Source: Casuarina equisetifolia (Eukaryota; Streptophyta; Magnoliopsida; Fagales; Casuarinaceae). From it: 64,000 nt of DNA. A program made the position numbers and the translations under genes. The notes beneath the pieces were generated by a model. The model worked only from the letters and a program-made list of their open reading frames with translations. It did not search any database and was not told the origin of the DNA. The stretch is from assembly GCA_028551475.1 (NCBI GenBank), contig CM052357.1:16291931-16355930 (forward strand), written 5' to 3'. Positions 26,892 to 39,300 of this stretch are shown piece by piece. Numbering within the stretch: the stretch's first letter is position 1; every line of letters starts with the position of its first letter.

Positions 26892-28068
26892 TGTTATGGG
26901 TTTGGGCTCATGGGTCCAGCCCAATGTTAATCAAATTGATTTAATTTAAGATTTCTTAGTATAAGTTAAGTTAATTTAGAATTATTTGAATAAAGTAGGA
27001 TTTACTTAAATAAGTTGAATTAGTCTAAGATTCTATATCTCTCTTTTATAAAAAGATATGATCTCTATAAAAGGAGTAGTATAGATTATTGGTTTAGTTA
27101 TTTGTTTTATTTTTATAATTTAATTTATTTTATCCTTTATTATGGTTTGAGGTTCCCATCTGAACCCCAATTAATTGTCTAGGGTTCCATCTGAACCTTA
27201 ATTAACGGTCTAGCATGCAATCTCTTGTGGAGACTGGCTGCTTTGGTTTCCAAGGTGGATACCTTGTCCACATAAGTGACTGCATTAGTGTTTTCCTCTC
27301 GTGAGGGCAAGGCATCTAACAAGGTGGATACCTTGTCCACACAAGTGGTTGCATTAGTGTCTTCCTCTCATAATGGGAAGGCATCTAATAGGGCAAGGAC
27401 TGCAAGGGGAGTTGACAAATATTTAGATTCCCAATTTGAATAGCGGTGATATTGCTAGTGCAAGCTCTATTGTGGGATCCAACTTGTTGGTGGAGTCGTT
27501 AGGAGCTAACGACTTGAAATTTGATCTTCCAATTGAGCATCCCTTAGATCTAACTCCAACAGAAGAGGAAAAGGCAAAGGTGTGTGAGAGGTTGAAGACC
27601 TAAAATTTGATCTTCTAGTTGAGCATAAAGTAGATTTGGGTCTAACGGGAGAGAAGGAAAACAAGAGAAAGATACTAGTACAAGGCACGAGCAAACAAGA
27701 GCGAGATTAGTTGCCGACTAATCTATTTGACAGGGTGATCAACAGTTTACTTTTAAATTTGAGAAGCTTGAGGATAAGCTTTCTTTGAAAGGGATGGTAT
27801 GTTGTTTGGGCTCATGGATCTAATCCAATGTTAGTCAAGTTAGTTTTATTTAGGATTTCTTAAAATAAGTTGAGTTAATTTAGGATCCTTAGATAAGTTA
27901 GGATTTCATTAAATAAGATAAGATTTACTTGGATAAATTAAATTAGTTTAGAATTCTATGTCTCAGCTTATAAAAAGATATGATATCTGTAAAAGGAATA
28001 ATTTGAATTATTAATTTGGTTATTTGTTTTATTTTTATAATTTAGTTTATTTTATCATTTCTTATAGT
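26892..28068 (+). mobile_element. Small non-autonomous LTR element (TRIM-like), incomplete
   Basis: Two direct repeats (about 26892-27150 and 27800-28068) begin tgttatgggtttggg and tgttgtttggg and share several hundred bases of similar AT-rich sequence. They flank about 600 bp with no retrotransposon protein domains. Just before the second repeat is a purine-rich stretch, tttgaaagggatgg, as expected of a polypurine tract, in a context like the end of plant Ty3/gypsy pol. The size and lack of coding sequence fit a TRIM or other deletion derivative. I could not find a convincing primer-binding site or target duplication, so the class is tentative. Confidence 0.5.
27252..27389 (+). repeat. Two-copy tandem repeat of 69 bp
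   Basis: The unit begins aaggtggataccttgtcc and occurs at 27252 and again at 27321 with a few differences. It lies just inside the first LTR-like repeat. Two shorter copies of a ggttcccatctgaacc motif precede it at about 27150-27212. Confidence 0.75.
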
Positions 28069-28080
28069 TTTTCTCACAAA

Positions 28081-28397
28081 GGATAAATTGGGGTTTAGAT
28101 GAAAACCCTAAACTATTAAGTCGGGTTCAAATGAGAACCCTAATTATAAAAAAAGGATAAAATAAAATAAATAATCAAATCAATAACCCATACTACTTGT
28201 TTTATAGATCATATCTTTTTATAAGGGGGAGACATAGAAATCTAAACTAATTTAACTTATTCAAGTAAATTCTATCTTATGTAATGAAATCTTATTTTCT
28301 CTAAGAAATCTTAACTAATTCAACTTATCTTGAAAAATCTTAAATTAAACCAACTTGACTAATACTGGGCTAGACCCATGAACCTAAACCCGTAACC
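28081..28397 (-). repeat. Inverted third copy of the TRIM-like LTR
   Basis: The reverse complement of this stretch aligns with the repeats at 26892 and 27800. Shared words include tcatgggtc, gatatgatct and aagttgaattagt. It directly follows the second direct copy, so 27800-28397 forms a near head-to-head inverted repeat. It is probably a solo LTR or a truncated element inserted in opposite orientation. The PPR gene starts 118 bp further right, so it may contribute to that gene's promoter region. Confidence 0.6.
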
Positions 28398-28514
28398 CAA
28401 AGCCATCCCTTAACTTGCTTGGGCCCTTAAGATACATGGCTACCAAGCTCCAAACTCTGTTTGTATGTATTGGTGTTGCTCTCCGGGGGGATTAGGACAT
28501 AGAGCAGGTTTGCT

Positions 28515-30161
28515 ATGAACCAGCTGAAACAAATCCACGCCTATACTCTTAGAAACGGGATAGACCACGCCAAGAACCTCATTGTCAAGCTACTTGAAAT
28601 CCCGAACCTTCCATATGCCCAAAAGCTATTCGACCTTATTCCCAACCCGACGGTCTTTCTCTATAACAAGCTCATTCAGGCCTATTCTTCTCATGGACAA
28701 TTCTACCGGTGCATTTTTCTCTACTCCCAAATGTGCCTTAAAGGCTGCCCACCAAACCAACATAGCTTCACTTTCCTCTTTGCTACTTGCGCTTCGCTCT
28801 CCTCTTCTCGCCACGGCCAAATGCTCCACACCCATTTTGTCAAGTTGGGTTTCGAATATGACGTGTTCGCCTTGACTGCTTTAGTTGACATGTATGCAAA
28901 ATTGGGCATGTTGGCCTCCGCACGCCAAAAGTTTGATGAAATGAAAGTAAGAGATACACCCACTTGGAATTCAATCATTGCGGGCCATACCAGATCTGGG
29001 GATATGGAGGGTGCATTAGAACTGTTCTGTTTGATGCCTTACAGAAATGTGGTGTCATGGACAGCAATGATAGCTGGGTACTCACAAAATGGACAGTATG
29101 CGAAGGCCTTAAGGATGTTTTTGAGGATGGAAAAGGATAAAGATGCGAGGCCAAATGAAGTGACTATAGCTAGTGTTCTTCCTGCTTGCGCAAATCTTGG
29201 AGCACTGGAGGTTGGAGAGAGGATTGAAGTGTATGCAAGAAAAAATGGGTTCTTCCAGAATTTGTATGTGAGCAACGCTGTGTTGGAAATGTATGCAAGA
29301 TGTGGTAAAATTGATGTGGCTTGGAATGTGTTTTGTGAGATTGGACCCCGCAGAACAGGATGCTCTTGGAACTCGATGATCATGGGTTTAGCGGTCCACG
29401 GAAGATGCAACGAGGCTCTTGAGCTTTATGATCAAATGCTGGTAAGCAGTCTCTTCGCATGCTCTCTTTCTTAGTGTAATGACTTGTATCTGAAATTGAT
29501 ATTTTTACGGACCTAAGCTTTTAGGTTCTTACCATTACTTTTGCTTGCTGTTGTCTTAAACCAGAGAGGAGGAGTTGCACCGGACGATGTGACATTTGTG
29601 GGAATTCTTTTGGCATGTACTCATGGAGGCATGATGATAAAAGGCCGACAACTTTTTGAATCAATGGAAAAAACCTTTCACATCATTCCCAAAATAGAAC
29701 ATTATGGATGCATGGTTGATCTGCTAGGCCGTTCTGGAGAAGTTCAAGAAGCTTATGATCTCATACGAAGTATGCCAATGAAACCAGATTGTGTTGTATG
29801 GGGTGCCCTCCTGGGGGCATGCAGTTTCCATGGTAATGTCGAGCTGGCTGAAATAGCAGCCGAGTCCCTCTTTGAGCTTGAACCCTGGAATCCAGGGAAC
29901 TATGTCATTCTTTCCAATATTTATGCATCAGCAGGCCGGTGGACTGGGGTTGTGAAGTTAAGGAAGTTGATGAAGGGCGGCCAAATTACAAAGGCAGCAG
30001 GATATAGCTCCATTGAAGAGGGTGGCGAAATACATAATTTCATTGTGGAAGATAGGTCACATCCAGAAAGTGATGCAATATATGCCTTACTGGATGGACT
30101 TTATACAAAGATGAAGCATCGAAGGAATGCTACTGGTTTCGAGAACGACCTTGAAGGATAA
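28515..30161 (+). CDS. Pentatricopeptide repeat protein, PLS class with E/E+ domains (At5g08510-like)
   Basis: This is a two-exon gene encoding 507 residues: 28515-29441 and 29565-30161. The intron is 123 bp, GT-AG, phase 0. The start MNQLKQIHAYTLRNG matches the N-terminus of this family. PLS-type PPR motifs follow in order (FLYNKLIQAYSSHG, TALVDMYAKLG, TWNSIIAGHTRSGDM, VVSWTAMIAGYSQNG, SNAVLEMYARCGKID, SWNSMIMGLAVHG). The C-terminus has E-type features (HYGCMVDLLGRSG, CVVWGALLGACSFHGN, YVILSNIYASAGRW) and an E+ tail with HNFIVEDRSHPE, but no DYW deaminase. From memory, Arabidopsis At5g08510 (about 511 residues) matches along its whole length. Proteins of this class bind single-stranded organellar RNA and usually support C-to-U editing with partner proteins. 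Organelle and RNA site cannot be read from the sequence, and no strong transit peptide is obvious. No breaks are seen. Confidence 0.93.
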
Positions 30162-30480
30162 TGAGATCAACTTATTCTTCAACTGGAAGGAAGCAACTGC
30201 GTACACTATTAGTGGATAGTTTAATGTGAATCTGGAAAGCTTATGAAGGAGGTAAGGCCGGGCCAATCTTGAAGACGGCAGCATAGGGTTGAAGAGAACC
30301 CAAATTCATTCATTCTATTCTGGAGGGATTCGGTAAACGGTATGCACTACTGATTACTTGTGCATGCTTTGTTGTTTTTATTTCTTTCTGAGCAAACAAT
30401 TTAATTATCGACATGCTTTTTGCTACCAGCTTTCAAAAGATCTTTCACCTTCCATTTCTGGATGCATATATCCTCAGTAG

Positions 30481-30612
30481 GTTGAGGTCCCATCAATCCA
30501 GCTTATTGGCGAGAATCCTGACAATTATATTGTACAAGATGAAAAGGGAGCGGTAGGAATTGGTAGACCTTGGAAACGTTCCCAGATTGAGTACTTTAGG
30601 ACTGCAGACTAA
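30481..30612 (+). other. Coding-like 43-codon stretch after a possible splice acceptor
   Basis: After tatatcctcagtag there is an open stretch of 43 codons ending in TAA. It reads with a protein-like composition (VEVPSIQLIGENPDNY, then GRPWKRSQIEYFRTAD). It has no start codon and a stop codon directly precedes it in frame, so it can only be coding if spliced to something upstream. A good donor, gaggtaagg, lies at about 30249-30257, past the PPR stop. It could be a 3' exon of an alternative PPR transcript, an exon relic of another gene, or chance. I recognise no family. Confidence 0.3.
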
Positions 30613-30857
30613 GCCTCGTCGGTCTCGACCATGAAACTTTACTCTACAAGAGATTACGATGGTGTGTAAAATAAGGGCATCGGCTGATATCGAATCAGTT
30701 CACGTATTAATTGCTTGCATGCATAGCATTGTGGACACGAACCTTGTCCTACAAGAAATCGTTAAAGATTGTCGCCAAATGCCATTTCCTAGGATTGGTT
30801 GTGAATTTTGACATATTACCCAACATTAAGATTGCATATTGTTAGAATGAAAATATC

Positions 30858-31081
30858 CGTAAGAATTTGAGATGATGGGAGAGAGGCCAACAAGTGAGCA
30901 AATATTTGGTTTGTATTGATCTAATTCTTTACAATAGCAAGCATACATTTATATGTTGTAAACCTAATCTATATAAGGAAAACATAATAATTACAATAAT
31001 TACATAATATTCTACCTAAGATGAAGACATAATTAAGGACAATTATGGTAAGGTATTAGGTAAGAAATTCAAATATCAACA
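30858..31081 (-). repeat. LTR 1 of the small copia array
   Basis: It is 224 bp and on the minus strand starts tgttgatatttgaatttc. It is bounded internally by the purine tract at about 31082-31094. Confidence 0.85.
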
Positions 31082-34000
31082 CTCCCCCTCAAGTCGGAGA
31101 TTTGAAGAGATCAAATACTCCGAACTTGGAGAGAAGATGTCAATGTTGTTTGTTGCAAAGTGCCTTTGTCAAAAGATCAACTGGTTGTTTCTTGGTAGAA
31201 ACATGTCGAGTTGTGATTATTTCTTGTTGAAGTTGTTCTCTTACATTGTGACATTCAACCTCAATGTGCTTCATACACTCATGAAAGGTTGGATTTGCTA
31301 CTATCTTCTCTATTGCCTCATTATCACAATATAATAGTGCTGGACGTCGCATCTGAAAACCAAAGTCTTTGAGTAACCCTATAATCCACACTATCTCGCA
31401 TGTCGTTACTTGCACAGGTCTATATTCTACTTCTACTAATGACTAGGATGTAGTTGGTTGTTTCTTAGACCACCATGAAATCAAGAAGTCTCTAAGCATT
31501 ATGCTAAATCCAGTTGTTAACCTTCTTGTCATAAGGCATGTACTATCGTCTGAATCACAATGTACTCTGAGCTCAAATTTGGATGAGGATGGGAACATAA
31601 GGCCAAGCCCTGAGTAACTCTTAAGGTATTTAATTACCTTTAGTGCTACCTCCATGTGGGATTATTTCGGATTATGCATAAACTGACTGAGAAGTTGAAC
31701 TAAAAAAATGATATCATGCTAAGTGAAAGTCAGATAGATCAACCTTTCAACTAGTCTCTGATAGGTGGATGGATCTGTAAAAAGTGGGTCATCGGTTTTC
31801 TCTTTGAAATTGACATCATATTCAATGCTTATGAACTTCCTGTTTTGTTTTATCAGAATGACAGATGGTCTCGAACCTACCAATCCAGCCTCAGAGATTA
31901 ATTCCAATGTATACTTACGTTGGTTGAGTGAGATGCCTTTTGGAGAACGGGCTATCTCGATTCCCAATAAGATTTTTGATTGACCTAAGTCTTTCATGAA
32001 GAAGGTAGCATGAAGATATCATTTAAGATCTATTATAGTTGTTTGACTGTTGCTTGTGATCAATATATCATCAATATAAATGAGGAATGTCACAAAAGAG
32101 TTACCTTTGGCCTTAGTGAATAGGGAGTATTCATGATAAGATTGGACAAAACCATGTGCGATCAATGCTCTAGTAAACTTAGCATTCCATTGACGGGATG
32201 CTTACTTTAACACATAAATGGATTTTCGCAAACGACAGACTAAATGCTCCCCTTGCTTGCAAAATTCGAGGAGAAGCTCTATATATACCTCCTTTAGAAA
32301 GATCACCTTGGAAAAAAGCATTCTGAACATCCATTTAGTAAAAGGGCCAATTATGAACAATAGCAATAGTGATGATGAGACGAACTATGACATGCTTCAC
32401 AATAGGTGAAAAGGTATCCTAGTAATTGATGCTGTCACACTAATTAAAGCCTTTGGCCACCAGACGGGCCTTATATCACTTAATGGAACTATTGGGTGAT
32501 ACTTCACTTTATATACTCATTTATACCTAATAAGATGTCAATTAGGAGACAAAGGAACCATATCCCAAGTGTGGTTAGCCTTTAGAGCAGTGAGTTCATG
32601 GCTCATAGCATCTATCCAATTGGGGTCATAAGCGGCTTCATGATAAGTGGAAGGTTCATGGATGGTAGAGATGGAGGCAATGAAATATTGTAAAGTGGGT
32701 GACATTGTTGAAGGGAAACATAATTGAAGATGGGGTAAGTAAAGGTGTTAGAAGTCGAAGGAAGGGTAGGACATATGTAGTTAGAGGTCCAAATGGGTGG
32801 TTAACTAGGTCGACTTGAACGGTGTAAGGTGGTATCAAGGGTAATGGGAAGAGAGAAATCTGGGCTTGGATGAAGAACAAGAACATGAGGGGGGGAAGGG
32901 GATATGATATCATCTAAAATGGGGGTAGGGTTACAGAAAGGGGGCTTAGAGAGGTTAAAGAGATCAATTGGTAGAGACAAGGAAGTATAAGGTTCATCAA
33001 GCTGCATAGTAGGAATTGAAGGGGTGACAAGTGTAATAGGAGAGGCATTTGGATAAGAGAAAGGAAAATTATTTTCTTGAAAAACATCTCAATTAACAAA
33101 AAAATTTTTAGAGGGAGGGTCGTAAAAACGGTAACCCTTCTAAAAGGAAGGATATCCCATGAAAATATAAGGGAGGGCACGAGGCCTGAATTTGTCATGA
33201 GTGTCGAGGGTGGAAGCAAAATAGTGACACTCGAAAACACAAAGATGATCAATAAAAGGGGTTTTCCAAAAAGTTTTTCAAAAGAGCTAATGCCATGAAG
33301 AGAGGAGGAAGGAAGACAGTTAATGAGATAGGTGGCAGTGAGGGGGCATTCGCCCTAAAAACGAGGAGGGGTGTGAGCTTGAAACATGATAGCACAAAGG
33401 ACATCAGGCAAGTGTCAATGTTTCCGTTCAACAACGCCATTTGTTGGGGAGTATGTTCACAAGAGGTCTCATGGAAGATGTCGTGTGAAGAAAGGAATGA
33501 ACAACATTAAAAAAAAAAAGAATTCAGTTCCATTGTTGGAGCAAATGCGGCGAACAACATAATTGAATTGAGTGGAGACAAAGGAGATAAAGTATTGAAT
33601 TTTGGAGAGAACTTGGCTTTTAAAAGTAAGAAGAAAGGTCCAGGTAGCTCGAGAAAAATCATCCACAATGGTGAGGAAGTAATAAGCACCATCATGAGTA
33701 AGGGTTTGATAAGGAACCCAAACATCCATATGAACGAGCTTAAAAATGGAGGTGGTGTAGTGTTGACAAGAAGGAAATGGGGCACAGGTTTGTTTGGCTA
33801 AAAGACAAATAGAACATTGAAAATTAGAGGGACAAGAAAGAGATCATTCGTGAGAATGAAAAGTTTTAAGTGATGAATGACCCAAGCGTTGATGCAAAAG
33901 ATCATACTGAATATTATTAGTAAAAACAGAATTACAAATTGTTTGTGGAGTACAAAAAATAATCCATAAGTAAGCTAAATAATTTGAAAAAAATTGAAGT

Positions 34001-36142
34001 AAATTGTGCTAGAATGGAGGAACATAGGAAATATAAGCCCCGATTAGCTTTGTCGAGCCCAATTAGATCCCTAGTCGTATGGTCTTGAAAGAGACAAAAT
34101 TTATCGAAGAAAAGGGCAATATAATTATTGTTGCGGGTTAGATTTTGAATAGATAATAAATTATAACGAAAGTGAGGGGCATATAAAACATGAGTGAGAT
34201 TAAGGGAGGGATAAGGCTTATAGTGATTAATGTGAGTGACTAGACTAAGGGATTTGTTAGGAAGAGTGATGTGGATGGGTTTGGCACATGGGTAAAAAGA
34301 ATTTAACATATGTAAATTGCATGTGATATGGTTCATTGCCCCAGAATCAATAATCCATAAAGATGAAAAAAGAGGAGGAAGATAATAATTACTGGAGAAA
34401 TTGGCACTAGGATTAGAAGTGCCTATTTGATTGATAAATGTCACCAATTTCTGTTGTTGGTCCATAGTCAAATTGAGCCCAGTAGAGCTGCCATAGATGC
34501 TGCTAGGGCTTAGAGGTGGATGGCCCAAAATGCCTGCACTAGGATAAAGAGAAGGTGAAGGGTTACCAAAATAAGAAGGCCCAACAAAAAGGGGCAGTGG
34601 AGGCCCATGACTAAAGTAATGGGGCCTGTGTCCATCAAGAGAAGCATTGTGGGCATGGGTATGCCCATCAATAAAGTGGCGGTGATTACTACCCTTGGGT
34701 TTGGGGTTCCAACTTGGGGGGTAGCCCACAAGCAAAAAACAAGCCTCCTAGATGTGCTTGGGCTTTTTGCAATGATTGCAAAAAGGGCATTGGTGGGTTG
34801 AGGAAGGAGTAAGGTCCGTAGGCCCCTACGGCCCAAATAACTGATAAGGCCCTAGAGGAGTGGGCTGTGAGTTAGTGGGCCAGTCTCTTGGGCCTAGCTG
34901 TAAAGCCCTATTGCTCGACCCAATAGAAGGGTGATGTGTAGTCTCATGTGATTGTGCCATGAAAGCACTAGCATCGCTAGCGTTGTGTCAGCCATCACAC
35001 TAGGAACATTGGCCAATGTCCTGCTTGGCTAGAGAGTAGATCTTTTCCAAAAAAGGAAGCTCTTCATAGCTAAGGACGAAAGAAATAAGGTTCTAGAACT
35101 CTAGCAAAAAGGAAAGGAGAAGCTTCAATGCACAATCCTCTTGGTCACAAACTTAGAGGCACAAGTTAACTTTGCAATCACATTTGCTGCAAGAACATTA
35201 GATGGAGGTCTGTTATGTCTCAAGTGCACCCCAAAGGTTTATTAGGCAAACATAAAAGGTTGTGAGATCGACATTAGTGGTGCTAGGAGCAAGCTAAAGT
35301 GCATTGATGGCTTGTTTCAAGCCAAATTTTTTAGTAGGGGAGACTTTGTCAAAGCTCTTTTGCAGAACTCACCAAATATCTATCACAGTCAAAAGTCAAG
35401 AGACCATGCTCTCCAAATCAAAGTCAACAGAGTGTACCAACCAAGTTTTGACAACGGCATAGGCTTGGGCCCGTCGTGTGCATCTTCACCATTACCGTCT
35501 AGATGAGTAAGCTCACTAGTGAGAAAGCCAAGCTTGTTACAGGTAAGGCAGATGGTGCGAATCTGGTCACTCCAAATGCTCTAATTTGATTTGCCAACTA
35601 ATCATTTAGGAACAATGTTGTCGGGCTAAAGATCAGCGGCAGAAAGATGATAAAGGTCATGAAGAGAGGAGGAAGGAGCTCCAGCGGTAGCCATTGACAA
35701 AATTAGGGCTAAGGTTTTGCAAAATTGGGGAATTTAGGAGATTGGGAATTAAGGCGGAATTGAGAAAAGATAAGTTTAGGGTTTTCCAAAATTAAGGATA
35801 TGAGAAAACCAAAAAATTGGAGAATTAAAGGCCAAAAAGTGGGAGATCTGAGGTATTAGGTTTTCAGTAATTACGAGTGGCAAAATTGTATTATTAAAAA
35901 AGGCAAGGATAAAGTGGTAGCAATGATAACAAAAATGCCAAAAAACAGATGAAAAAGCCAAATAGACTCACAAGAAAGGGAGGGTAGTTGGAATGAATTA
36001 AGAATGATAGGAAAGGAAGGGGATTCAAAATGAATGGAAAATTATAGGGAAAGGTAAGGGTATTGAGAATCACCTGTCATTGATGGTTGTGCGAAAGCCA
36101 AAAAAAAAAGGTCTCAAGAAAAGAAACAAGGCTCAAGTACCA
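31082..36142 (-). mobile_element. Internal region 1 of the small copia array
   Basis: Parts read right to left on the minus strand: gag from about 35695 to 34800 with a Cys/His knuckle near its end, protease with WIIDSGAMNH near 34360, pre-integrase domain to about 33930, integrase (about 33790-33000), reverse transcriptase (about 32640-31720), and RNase H (about 31660-31130) with the CDNEA and TKAL motifs. It is heavily broken. Its lineage is as for the array. Confidence 0.8.
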
Positions 36143-36366
36143 TGTAAGAATTTTAGATGATGGAAGAGAGGCCGACAGGTGAGCAAATATTTGGTTTGTA
36201 TTGATCTAATTCTTTACAATAGCAAGCATACAGTTATATGCTGTAAACCTAATCTATACAAGGAAAACATAATACTTACAATAATTACATAATATTCTAC
36301 CTAACACAAACACATAATTAGGAACAATTATGGTAAGGTATTAGGTAAGAAATTCAAATATCAACA
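36143..36366 (-). repeat. LTR 2 (shared middle LTR) of the small copia array
   Basis: It is 224 bp. On its left is the primer-binding site of internal region 1, and on its right the purine tract of internal region 2. Confidence 0.85.
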
Positions 36367-39300
36367 CTCCTCCTCAAGCCAGAGATTTAAAGAGATTAAA
36401 TACTCCAAGCTTGAAAAGAATATGCCAATATTGTTTGCTCCAAAATGCCTTTGTCAAAAGATCAGTTCGTTGTTCCTTGGTAGAAACGTGTCGAGTTGTG
36501 TTATTCCTTGTTAAAGTTTTTCTTATACATAGTGACATTCCACCTCAATGTGCTTAGTACGCTCATGAAAGATCAGATTTGTTACTATCTTCTCTTCTGC
36601 CTCATTATTATAATATAATAGTGCTAGACGTCACATCTAAAAACCAAAGTCTTTAAGTAATCCTATAATCTACACTATCTTGCATGTCGTTACTTACATG
36701 GCTCTATATTTTGCTTCTGTTGATAACAAAGATACAATTGGTTATTTCTTCGACCACCACAAAATCAAGGAATCTCCAAGCATTATGCAAAAATTAGTTG
36801 TTGACCTTCTTGTCATAGGGCATGAACTGTAGTATGAATCACAATATGCTCTGAGCTCAAATTTGGATGAGAATGGGAACATAAGGCCAAGGCCTGGGTA
36901 ACTCTTAAGGTATTTAATTACCTTCAATGCTGTCTCTATGTGGGACTATTTCAAATTATGCATGAACTGACTGAGAAGTTGAACTGAAAAAGTGATATCA
37001 TGCCGAGTGAGAGTTAGATAGATTAACCTTCCAACTAGTTTTTGATAGGCGGATGGATTTGTAGGAAGTAGGTCATCAGTTTTCTCTTTTGAACTAACAT
37101 CATATTCAATTCTTGTGAACTTCTTGTTTTGTTTCACCAGAATTATAGATGGTCTCGAACATGCCAATCCAACCTCAAAGGTTAATTCCAATGTGTACTT
37201 ACGTTGGCTGAGTGAGATGCCTTTTGGAAAACAGGCCATCTTGATTCCCAAGAAGAATTTTGATTCACCCAGGTCTTTCATGAAGAAGGTAGCATGAAGA
37301 TATTTTTTAAGATATGTTATAGCTACCTAACTATTGTCTGTGATCAATATATCATCAACATAAATGAGTAATACCACAAAAGAGTTACCTTTGGCCTTTT
37401 AGTGAATAGGGAGTAGTCATAATAAGATTAGACAAAACCATGGGCAATCAATGCTCCAATAAACTTAGCATTTCATTGACAGGATGCTTGTTTCAACCAA
37501 TAAATGGATTTTCATAATCGACAGACTAGATGCTCCCCTTGATTGCGAAATCTAGGAGAAAACTCTATATATACCTTCTCTGAAAGATCGCCATGGAGAA
37601 AAGCATTTTGAACATCCACTAATAAAGGGGCCAATCATGAACGACAACAATAGTGATGATGAGATGAATTGTGACATGATTTGCAATGGTAAAAAAGGTG
37701 TCCTGATAATCGATGCTCTCATGCTAATTAAAGCCCTTGGCCACTAGATGGGCCTTATACTGCTCAATGAAACCATCGGCATGATACTTCACTTTATACA
37801 CCCATTTACACCCAATGGGACGTCAATTAGGGGGCAAAAGAACCACATCCCATGTGTGGTTAGCCTCTAAAGCAATGAGTTCATGGTTCATAGCATCTAT
37901 CCAATTAGGGTCAGAAGCAGCTTCATGATTAGTGGAAGGTTCATGGATGGTAGAGATGGAGGGAATGAAATGTTGATGAAGTGTGTGACATTGTTGAAGG
38001 GAGACAAAATTGGAGATGGGGTAGGCAGAGGTGTTAGAAGTCAAAGGAAGGGTAGGACATATGTAGTTAGAGGTCTAAATGGGTGGTTGACTAGGTTGAT
38101 TGGAACGACATAAGGTGGTATCAAGGGTAGTGGGAAGAGAGGAATCTGGGCTTGGATCAGGAGTAGGAACAAGAGTGGGGGAAAGGGATATGATATTATC
38201 CAAAATGGGGGTAAGGTTGGAGATAGGGGACTTAGGGAGGCTAGGGAGATCAACTGGTAGAGACGAGGAAGTATAAGGTTTATAGAGCTACATAGTAGGA
38301 GCTGAAGGGGCGGTAGGCGTAATTGGAGGGGAGGCATTCTGAGGAGAGAAAGGAAAATTATTTTCTTGAAAAACAACATCCTGACTAACAAAATTTTTTT
38401 CAAAGGTAGGGTCGTAAAGACAATAACCCTTCTAAGGGGAAGGATATCCCACGAAAATACAAGGGAGGGCACAAGGACTAAAGTTGTCATGAGTGCCGAG
38501 GGTGGAAGCAAACAGCAACACCCGAAAACACGAAGATGATCAATAACGGGGGGTTTTCCAAATTTTTTTTCAAAAGGGCTAAGGCCATGAAGAAAGGAGG
38601 AAGGAAGACAGTTAATGAGATAGGTGGTAGTGAGAAGGCATTCACCCCAAAAACGAGGAGGGATGTGAACTTGAAACATAAGAGCACGAGTGATATCAAG
38701 CAAGTGCCAATGTTTCTGTTCAACAACTCCATTCTACTAGGGAGTGTAAACATAAGTGGTCTCATGAAGGATGCCATGTGAAAAAAGGAATGAACGACAT
38801 TCAGAAGAAAAAATTCAATTCCATTGTCGCAGCGAATGCGATGAACAACAAAATTGTATTGAGTGGAGACAAAGGAGATAAAATATTGAATTTTGGAGAA
38901 AACTTGGTTTTCAAAAGTAAGAAGAAAAGTCTAGGTAGCTCGAGAAAAATCATCCACAATGGTGAGAAAGTAACGAGCACCATCATTAGACCCTAAACAT
39001 CCATATGGATGAGGTGCAATGTTGATGAAAAGGAAATGGGGCGCGAGTTTGTTTGGCTAAAGGACAAATAGAACATTGAAAATTAGAGGGACAAGAAAAA
39101 GATCATCCGTGAGAATGAAAAGTTTTAAGTGATGAATGACCCAAGCATTGATGCAAAAGATTGTATTGAATATTATTAGTAAAAATGAAATTACAAATTG
39201 TTTATGGAGTAAAAAAGGTAGTCCGTAAGGAAGCTAAATAATTTGAAAAAACTGAAGTAAATTATGCTGGAATGGAGAAACATAGGAAATATAAGCCCCG

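Noticed and set aside
28582-28875. Overlapping plus-strand frame of 97 codons
   Set aside because: It is an out-of-frame shadow of PPR exon 1.
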